A stretch of DNA of 5,265 bases from Acidimicrobiaceae bacterium. Lineage in GTDB: Bacteria > Actinomycetota > Acidimicrobiia > Acidimicrobiales > Bog-793. The notes under the pieces are model-generated. The model was not told the DNA's origin. It made no database searches and worked only from the letters and a program-made list of their open reading frames with translations. Positions 1 through 4,126 of this stretch are shown here, piece after piece. The position numbers were made by a program, and so were the translations under genes. Position 1 is the first letter of the stretch. Every line of letters starts with the position of its first letter. The stretch lies in assembly GCA_027306715.1 (NCBI GenBank), contig DAHUZG010000056.1:1-5265 (forward strand), read 5' to 3'.

Positions 1-929
1 GTGGCGAAGATCTCTGCGCAGGAGGCGCCGGGGCGTAGAAGGTCGACGCAGAAGCGCTGCGCCTCGAGGGTGAAGTCGTACTCCTCGACAAGCTCGAGCG
101 GCGCGGGCCCGAGCGTGAAGGTCCGCCCGAGCTCGGTGTAGAGGCCGCCGGGACCGTTGGTCTCGATGAGAAGGTAGAAGATGTCTCCCTCTCGCAGCCG
201 GCGGTCCTGGTTGTGGCGGCCGGCGATGAATGCCGGCTCGCCGGGCGCTGTCGAGCAGCACAGGTAGAGGCCCTGCTCGGTTCCGAGCTCTTGGGTGGCG
301 AGCTGAGCGATGGCGGCGACCTCGCTCTCCTTCTTGCCGGGAGAGATCGCTTTGGCGGCTGTCGCCATCGCCGCATCCTGGAGCTCGGCAGTCCGGCGGA
401 TGAGCTCCAGCTCCTCGTGGGACTTCACCATCCTGACAGCGTCGACGATCTCGGCGGCCTCGTCGAAGGAGGCAGAAGCAAGCGCGGTGCGCAAGCCGTC
501 GACGAGCGAGTAGGGCAGCTGCGCAGTGCTCACGAGGCCGATCCTGCCCCTCGCGTAAGGAGCGAGAGCGTGTGCGACGAGCTCGGCGTCGTAGCCCCGT
601 GTGTACGAGGCCGATACGAACGCCGGCGTCGTCAGCACTCGCCCGACTCCCCGGAAGAAGCCGTCTCCGTCGGGCGGGATCGATCGTTCCTTGCCGCGAG
701 GCCCCATCGTCACGACCGTCATCGGCTCGTCACGGGGGAACACCACCGTCATCGGGTAGCCGTTCAGAGCCGGAACGTCGGTGAGGTACTTGAGGTACCC
801 GCCCATGTGGTCATTGTTCGCCGACGCAACGAGAACATCCAGTCCCTCGGCGGCCATTCCCGCTCTGACGGCCGCCCAGCGTCGCTCGAGCTCGGTGCTC
901 GAGATGGGGGCGTTGACCCGCTCGGACAT
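1..929 (-). CDS. M24 family protein (creatinase / Xaa-Pro peptidase-like), 3' end off the window
   Basis: Reading the minus strand from ATG at 929 gives 309 uninterrupted codons to the left edge, so the C-terminus is missing (related proteins are about 390-400 aa). Residues about 10-150 look like the creatinase N-terminal domain (LERRWAAVRAGMAAEGLDVL near the start). From about 165 the M24 'pita-bread' domain follows (MVKSHEELELIRRTAELQDA, then AISPGKKESEVAA). His239, in AGRHNQDRRL, sits where M24 enzymes carry their substrate/catalytic His. Peptidases carry two metal-binding Asp in the next segment, but here residues 254-271 read LIETNGPGGLYTELGRTF, with Glu256 and Glu266 near those positions. 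Creatinase likewise lacks the metal ligands, so I infer a non-peptidase hydrolase acting on a small C-N compound rather than a dipeptidase. The protein is cytosolic: no signal peptide is visible. It is divergent from the operon on the right. The exact substrate is unknown; the remaining catalytic residues lie outside the window. Confidence 0.88.
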   Translation of the reverse strand, partial: MSERVNAPISSTELERRWAAVRAGMAAEGLDVLVASANNDHMGGYLKYLTDVPALNGYPMTVVFPRDEPMTVVTMGPRGKERSIPPDGDGFFRGVGRVLTTPAFVSASYTRGYDAELVAHALAPYARGRIGLVSTAQLPYSLVDGLRTALASASFDEAAEIVDAVRMVKSHEELELIRRTAELQDAAMATAAKAISPGKKESEVAAIAQLATQELGTEQGLYLCCSTAPGEPAFIAGRHNQDRRLREGDIFYLLIETNGPGGLYTELGRTFTLGPAPLELVEEYDFTLEAQRFCVDLLRPGASCAEIFA

Positions 930-937
930 AGCGCTCG

Positions 938-944
938 TCACCTC
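938..944 (-). promoter_or_regulatory. Ribosome binding site of the M24 gene
   Basis: On the minus strand GAGGTGA lies 8 nt upstream of the ATG at 929-927. This supports that start and not a later in-frame ATG (for example Met25). Confidence 0.7.
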
Positions 945-997
945 GGCCCTCCCCCCTCCTGCTTCGGTGCCATGGCCCGCTCGGCGGCTCGGATGCC

Positions 998-1029
998 CGG
1001 CAGGTTCCGCAGGACTGCTCGACCTGCCG
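998..1029. repeat. 8-bp inverted repeat with 16-nt spacer
   Basis: CGGCAGGT at 998-1005 is matched by its exact complement ACCTGCCG at 1022-1029, and a G-T wobble could extend the stem by one pair inward. It lies 69-100 bp upstream of the M24 start, inside its likely leader or promoter region. No T-run follows on either strand, so it does not look like an intrinsic terminator. It could be a regulator's operator with two half-sites or a leader hairpin. Confidence 0.5.
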
Positions 1030-1060
1030 AGCCCGACCCTGCTGGTGCCGCAGTCGCCTG

Positions 1061-1066
1061 GTTATA
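1061..1066 (-). promoter_or_regulatory. Possible -10 element for the M24 gene
   Basis: The minus strand reads TATAAC here, one mismatch from the TATAAT consensus and notable in such GC-rich DNA. No convincing -35 hexamer lies 16-18 bp upstream. If real, the M24 transcript would have a leader of roughly 125 nt containing the inverted repeat at 998-1029. Confidence 0.25.
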
Positions 1067-1100
1067 CCCCAACTTCAACGCAACCGTCTCGCGTCTCGGG

Positions 1101-1154
1101 GGACCGCAACCAAACCCCGCGGAGCGGTCCGCCACACCCGCGGAGCGGTCCGCC
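1101..1154. repeat. Duplicated hairpin-forming element (18-bp core, 21-bp period) with an extra complementary arm
   Basis: The 18-bp core CCCGCGGAGCGGTCCGCC occurs identically at 1116-1133 and 1137-1154, separated by 3 bp (ACA). Each core can fold as a small hairpin, GCGGA-GCGG-TCCGC. Just upstream, GGACCGC at 1101-1107 is the exact complement of GCGGTCC inside both cores (1124-1130 and 1145-1151), so alternative pairings are possible. No T-run follows. The function is unknown: tandem operator, competing leader structures or a simple duplication are all possible. Confidence 0.6.
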
Positions 1155-1305
1155 GAGCCCTCGAGCTTTTTGAAGCACCCGCCGGCAGAGAACGGGCGCG
1201 CGCCAGGGTCACACCGAGGTTGTTCTGGTCTCACGAAAGGACTTCTGGTAAGCAAACCGCAGGATACCAGTTCGTCGGCGCGCGCGTCAAGGCGTCGCCG
1301 GGAGG

Positions 1306-1332
1306 TTGCCGCGGCGGCGTGAAGGCTATTCT
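1306..1332 (+). promoter_or_regulatory. Weak promoter-like pair upstream of the operon
   Basis: TTGCCG at 1306-1311 and TATTCT at 1327-1332 resemble -35 and -10 hexamers, but with a short 15-bp spacer. Transcription from here would begin inside the 18-bp repeat array and leave a leader of about 120 nt before the GTG at 1462. Each hexamer matches its consensus only partly. Confidence 0.22.
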
Positions 1333-1420
1333 GTGCGGTGGAACATCTCTGTGCGGTGGAACATCTCTGTGCGGCGGAACATCTCTGTGCGGTGGAACAT
1401 CTCTGTGCGGCGGAACGTCG
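1331..1420 (+). repeat. Five tandem copies of an 18-bp repeat
   Basis: The unit CTGTGCGGTGGAACATCT starts at 1331, 1349, 1367, 1385 and 1403 with no gaps. Copies 1, 2 and 4 are identical. Copy 3 has GGC for GGT, and copy 5 has the same change plus two changes at its end. Across unit junctions the array contains four copies of an imperfect dyad GAACA-TCTC-TGTGC, starting at 1341, 1359, 1377 and 1395. The array ends 41 bp before the GTG start of the CMD-family gene. It is open in all three forward frames because 18 is a multiple of three, so a translated hexapeptide repeat (RWNISV-like in the frame of the next gene) is formally possible, but the start at 1462 is much better supported. Confidence 0.9.
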
Positions 1421-1430
1421 TGTGGACGCG

Positions 1431-1443
1431 CCGCCTGCGGCGG
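1431..1443 (+). other. Small hairpin just before the ribosome site
   Basis: CCGCC-TGC-GGCGG forms a perfect 5-bp stem with a 3-nt loop, 3 nt upstream of the purine-rich ribosome site at 1447-1455. It could influence translation start of the first operon gene, but short GC stems arise easily by chance here. Confidence 0.25.
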
Positions 1444-1446
1444 AGC

Positions 1447-1455
1447 GGGGGAGGG
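1447..1455 (+). promoter_or_regulatory. Ribosome binding site of the CMD-family gene
   Basis: GGGGGAGGG ends 6 nt before the GTG at 1462. It decides this start over an upstream in-frame TTG at 1306, which would add 52 repetitive Arg-rich residues. Confidence 0.65.
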
Positions 1456-1461
1456 CCGGCG

Positions 1462-2052
1462 GTGAGCGATGACGGGCACCCGGGGATTCGCCGGCTCGCC
1501 TTCGACGACCTCGATCCCTCGTTGCAAGCGGCGCTGGCGGCGCGTGTCGAGCGGCTCGGATATCTCGGCGACTTCTTCGCCTACGCCGCCCACCAGCCCG
1601 CCGCCCTGCTCGCCTTCAACGAGTTCACCGAGCAGCTCAAAGAGGCGATGCCGCCCGACCTGTGCGAAGCGGTGGCGTTGACCGTCGCCAGTCGCATCGG
1701 CAACCGCTACGAGCAGTACCAGCACGAGCGCCTGAGCGTGGCTCTCGGCCTCGGCCGGGGGTTCGTCGAGGCGCTGATCGGCCCCGAGGTCGCGCCCGCC
1801 GGGCTCGACGACCGCGTGCGGTCGGCTCGCCTTCTCGCGACGGCGATTCTTGCCGACAACGGTCACGGCTGTGCTGCGGAGGTCGCCCGATGCGTCGAGG
1901 TGCTCGGCGAAGCCGGCACCGTCGGTGTTCTGCTGCTCGTCTCGCGCTACCTCGCCCACGGAGCGTTCTCGAACGCCCTCGGGATACAGCCGCCGGTCCG
2001 CTCGATCTTCGACGAGGGGCTCGAGGGCGAGCAGCCCGCCGTGGGCGGATGA
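1462..2052 (+). CDS. Carboxymuconolactone decarboxylase (CMD)/AhpD-like protein without redox cysteines
   Basis: A 196-aa, all-helical-looking cytosolic protein starting with GTG. The CMD core lies at residues about 45-105, centred on PPDLCEAVALTVASRIG followed by NRYEQYQHE. Counting from AhpD's catalytic pattern Glu-x11-Cys-x2-Cys-x3-His, Glu69 and His88 are present at the right distance, but the two Cys positions are Asn81 and Glu84. It is therefore not expected to be a thiol peroxidase-type enzyme. The Glu84-x3-His88 spacing resembles the E-x3-H seen in true decarboxylases and in many uncharacterised CMD proteins. A second helical part (about 118-175, with SARLLATAILADNG and GVLLLVSRYLAHGAFSNALG) is typical of the longer CMD proteins. 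It is the first gene of the plus-strand operon, and its TGA overlaps the next gene's ATG. True gamma-carboxymuconolactone decarboxylase activity is possible but unproven. Confidence 0.85.
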   Translation: MSDDGHPGIRRLAFDDLDPSLQAALAARVERLGYLGDFFAYAAHQPAALLAFNEFTEQLKEAMPPDLCEAVALTVASRIGNRYEQYQHERLSVALGLGRGFVEALIGPEVAPAGLDDRVRSARLLATAILADNGHGCAAEVARCVEVLGEAGTVGVLLLVSRYLAHGAFSNALGIQPPVRSIFDEGLEGEQPAVGG

Positions 2053-3047
2053 GCCGGTCAGGCCGCCCGGTGACGCTTGCCTGCGGCGCCTACGACCGGA
2101 TCCAGGCGCTCGCCTCGGGGGAGGTGCGTGCCGAGGGCCTCGAGCTCAACTTCATCGACCTCGAGCCGGAGGAGATCTTCTTCCGGATGGCGCACTTCGG
2201 CGAGTTCGACGTGGCGGAGATGTCGCTCAGCAGCTACTGCATGCTCGTCGGGCGCGGCCTGCGAGATCTCGTCGCCATCCCGGTCTTCCCCTCGCGGGTC
2301 TTCCGGCACTCTGCTGTCTATGTGAGCTCGGCGTCGGGCATCACCGAGCCGGCCCAGCTTGCCGGCCGCCGCGTCGGGCTGCCGGAGTACCAGATCACGG
2401 CGGTGGTGTGGATCCGTGGCATCCTCGCCGACGAGCACGGGCTCGCCGTCGACAGCGTCGAGTACGTCCAGGGAGGCCAGGAGCAGGCGGGCCGGACCGA
2501 GAAGCTGGCGATCGAGCTGCCGGCGTCGATCAAGGTGTCGACGGCGGGGGAGGGTCGGACGCTCTCGCGGATGCTGGCCGACGGCGAGATCGACGCGCTG
2601 TACTCGGCTCGGGCGCCGAGCACGCTGACGAGCCGGCCGGGGACGGTGCGGCGCCTGTTCGCCGACCACGAGGCGGTCGAGCGCAGGTACTGGCGCTCCA
2701 CCGGGATCTTCCCGATCATGCACCTCATCGTGCTCTCCCGCGAGCTGTACGAGGAGGCTCCCTTCGCCGCTGCCAGCCTCTGCAAGGCCTTCGAGGAGAG
2801 CAAGCGGCGCGCCTACGAGCGCCTGCAGCTCACCGGCGTGCTGCAGACGATGCTGCCCTGGCAGATGGCCGAGGTCGAGCGCCTGACGGCAGATGGCGGA
2901 GCGGACTGGTGGCCCTACGGCCTCGAGGCAAACCGCGTGACTCTCGAGACCTTCCTTCGCTACCACCACGGGCAGGGGCTCTCTCCGCGACTGCTGCGCG
3001 CCGAGGAGCTGTTCGCGCCGAGCACCCTCGAGTCGGCGAAGATCTGA
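2049..3047 (+). CDS. 4,5-dihydroxyphthalate decarboxylase-like protein (NMT1/substrate-binding fold)
   Basis: A 332-aa protein of the family annotated as 4,5-dihydroxyphthalate decarboxylase, which converts 4,5-dihydroxyphthalate to protocatechuate in phthalate breakdown. Family landmarks run in order: VTLACGAYDRIQAL (8-21), EFDVAEMSLSSYCMLVGRG (52-70), AIPVFPSRVFRHSAVYV (76-92), LAGRRVGLPEYQITAVVWIR (104-123), a GEIDALYSARAP segment (179-190) and TGIFPIMHLIVLSREL (218-233). The fold is related to periplasmic substrate-binding proteins, but the N-terminus has no signal peptide or lipobox, so it should be cytosolic and enzymatic rather than a transporter subunit. The length fits the family. 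The start is set by the ATGA overlap with the CMD gene (2049-2052), which suggests translational coupling; the upstream ribosome site is weak. Many family members have other or unknown substrates, so the exact reaction is uncertain. Confidence 0.85.
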   Translation: MSRSGRPVTLACGAYDRIQALASGEVRAEGLELNFIDLEPEEIFFRMAHFGEFDVAEMSLSSYCMLVGRGLRDLVAIPVFPSRVFRHSAVYVSSASGITEPAQLAGRRVGLPEYQITAVVWIRGILADEHGLAVDSVEYVQGGQEQAGRTEKLAIELPASIKVSTAGEGRTLSRMLADGEIDALYSARAPSTLTSRPGTVRRLFADHEAVERRYWRSTGIFPIMHLIVLSRELYEEAPFAAASLCKAFEESKRRAYERLQLTGVLQTMLPWQMAEVERLTADGGADWWPYGLEANRVTLETFLRYHHGQGLSPRLLRAEELFAPSTLESAKI

Positions 3048-3050
3048 GGG
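3046..3050 (+). promoter_or_regulatory. Likely ribosome binding site of the amidohydrolase gene
   Basis: GAGGG overlaps the stop codon of the preceding gene and lies 11 nt before the ATG at 3062. The spacing is slightly long but usable. It suggests translation continues directly from the upstream gene. Confidence 0.4.
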
Positions 3051-3061
3051 CCTGAACGGTC

Positions 3062-4081
3062 ATGCTCGGCGGCGCCCCGCTCGTCGACGTCCACCACCAC
3101 GTCCTTCCCGAGGGGCTGCTCGCGGAGCTGTCGCGTCGGGCCGGAGGCGCCAGCCGGCTCGTCGACGAGCGGATCAGCATCACCCTCACCCCCGACCTCG
3201 CCGACGCCGGGGCGCATCTGCGGGCGATGGACCATGCCGGCGTCGACGTCGCCGTCCTCACCTACTCCGGGGTTGCCGTCCTCGGCCGGGAGGTCTGCCG
3301 GGCACTCAACGACGGCCTCGCCGAGCTGGCGCGTCGTCATCCCGGGCGCTTCGTCGCCGCCGCCCATGTCGACCTCGAGGACGACGCCGCGGTCGCCGAG
3401 CTCGAGGGGGCGGTCCGGGACTACGGTTCGCGCCTTGTCGCCCTGCCGTGCTCCTCGCCCGGCCGCCAGCTCGACGACGCCCGGCTGCTGCCGCTGTGGG
3501 AGCGGATCGCCGAGCTCGGGCTGGCGGTCATCCTGCACCCGAGCCTGCTCCCGAGCGGCGCCTCGCTCGACTACGGCATGGAGCGCTCCTGCGCCCGGCC
3601 TCACGACACGACGGTCGCCGCGATCCGGCTGCTCGGCGGCGTGCTGTGGCGGGTGCCGGGCCTTCGTGTCGTGCTGCCGCACTGCGGCGGGACGGCGACC
3701 TTCTTGAAGGGCCGACTCCAGATGTTCTTCACCGACCCGGCGGCGGGCGAGCGCCGGTCGATTCCGCGTACCCAGCGCGAGCTCGCCGACGCCGGCCTCG
3801 ACGAGGTCTTCGAGCGGCTCTGGCGCTCGTTCTACTTCGACACCGCCGGCACCGGCGGCTGGGCTCCCGCCCTAGAGTTCACAGCTGGCGTCGTCGGATG
3901 CGACCGGCTGATGTTCGGTTCGGACTTCCCGCTCGAGTCGCACACCCCCGAGACTCTCGCCGAGCTCGTGGCGGTGCTCGGGTCACTGGCGCTCGAGCCC
4001 GAGGAGCGGCGCGCTGTCGCCGGCGGCACGGCGCTCGCGCTGCTCGGCGACTCGGCGCCGAGCCGGCTGACGACGGCCTGA
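3062..4081 (+). CDS. Amidohydrolase-2 family metal-dependent decarboxylase/hydrolase (ACMSD-like)
   Basis: A 339-aa TIM-barrel amidohydrolase. All expected metal ligands are visible: His11 and His13 in VDVHHHVLP, His159 in VILHPS, His207 in VVLPHCGG and Asp288 in LMFGSDFPLE. This layout matches the amidohydrolase-2 family, including aminocarboxymuconate-semialdehyde decarboxylase (ACMSD), gamma-resorcylate and 5-carboxyvanillate decarboxylases, and the 4-oxalomesaconate hydratase group. These enzymes use one divalent metal to decarboxylate or hydrolyse aromatic acids or ring-cleavage products. Residues RRHPGRFVAAAHVDL (91-105) form the usual strand after the first helix pair. The gene follows the previous stop after 14 nt, so it is very likely cotranscribed with it. 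The protein is cytosolic, with no signal peptide. The substrate cannot be assigned; with a CMD protein and a dihydroxyphthalate decarboxylase homologue upstream, an aromatic or muconate-type carboxylic acid is a plausible guess. Confidence 0.9.
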   Translation: MLGGAPLVDVHHHVLPEGLLAELSRRAGGASRLVDERISITLTPDLADAGAHLRAMDHAGVDVAVLTYSGVAVLGREVCRALNDGLAELARRHPGRFVAAAHVDLEDDAAVAELEGAVRDYGSRLVALPCSSPGRQLDDARLLPLWERIAELGLAVILHPSLLPSGASLDYGMERSCARPHDTTVAAIRLLGGVLWRVPGLRVVLPHCGGTATFLKGRLQMFFTDPAAGERRSIPRTQRELADAGLDEVFERLWRSFYFDTAGTGGWAPALEFTAGVVGCDRLMFGSDFPLESHTPETLAELVAVLGSLALEPEERRAVAGGTALALLGDSAPSRLTTA

Positions 4082-4115
4082 GCCGGGGCGGGGCGCCGGC
4101 GCCTACAGTCCCGGC

Positions 4116-4122
4116 GGAGGTG
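4116..4122 (+). promoter_or_regulatory. Strong ribosome binding site of the sarcosine oxidase-like gene
   Basis: GGAGGTG is a near-perfect Shine-Dalgarno sequence. Its GGAGG core ends 6 nt before the ATG at 4127, which fixes the start. Confidence 0.75.
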
Positions 4123-4126
4123 CTCG

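Larger units (their letters stand above)
930..1461. other. Divergent intergenic region, rich in repeats, no gene recognised
   Basis: About 530 bp separate the divergent starts of the M24 gene and the CMD-family gene. Open frames cross it on both strands, but their translations are low-complexity (Arg, Pro, Ser, Gly) and match no family I recognise. One of them, on the minus strand at 938-1255, just reads through the duplicated 21-bp element as a repeated ADRSAG peptide. The stretch holds an inverted repeat (998-1029), a duplicated hairpin element (1116-1154), an 18-bp tandem array (1331-1420) and weak promoter-like hexamers. It is best read as the control region for both transcription units. 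Confidence 0.7.

Noticed and set aside
938..1255. Minus-strand 105-aa open frame between the divergent genes
   Set aside because: The translation is low-complexity, includes a duplicated ADRSAG peptide from the 21-bp DNA repeat, and has no recognisable domain; its stop overlaps the M24 ribosome site.
213..1322. Long plus-strand open frame across the M24 gene and the intergenic region
   Set aside because: It is antisense to the M24 coding frame and gives Arg/Gly/His-rich sequence with no family features; high GC content produces such frames.
1331..1420. Tandem array considered as a CRISPR array
   Set aside because: The 18-bp units are directly abutted with no unique spacers, and no cas-like gene is present.
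1231..1959. Minus-strand 242-aa open frame containing an HRDVPP-type repeat
   Set aside because: It is the antisense reading of the 18-bp array and of the CMD gene; the plus-strand frame has clear family motifs.
2058..2969. Minus-strand 303-aa open frame
   Set aside because: It is the mirror frame of the dihydroxyphthalate decarboxylase-like gene and has no motifs of its own.
4092..4103. Perfect 12-bp palindrome GGCGCCGGCGCC between the amidohydrolase and oxidase genes, considered as a terminator
   Set aside because: No T-run follows and there is no loop; short all-GC palindromes are common at this composition, so it does not break the operon on this evidence.
4104..4109. TACAGT as a -10 element for the oxidase gene
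   Set aside because: No -35-like hexamer lies at a suitable distance, and the start would be almost at the ribosome site; cotranscription with the upstream gene is simpler.
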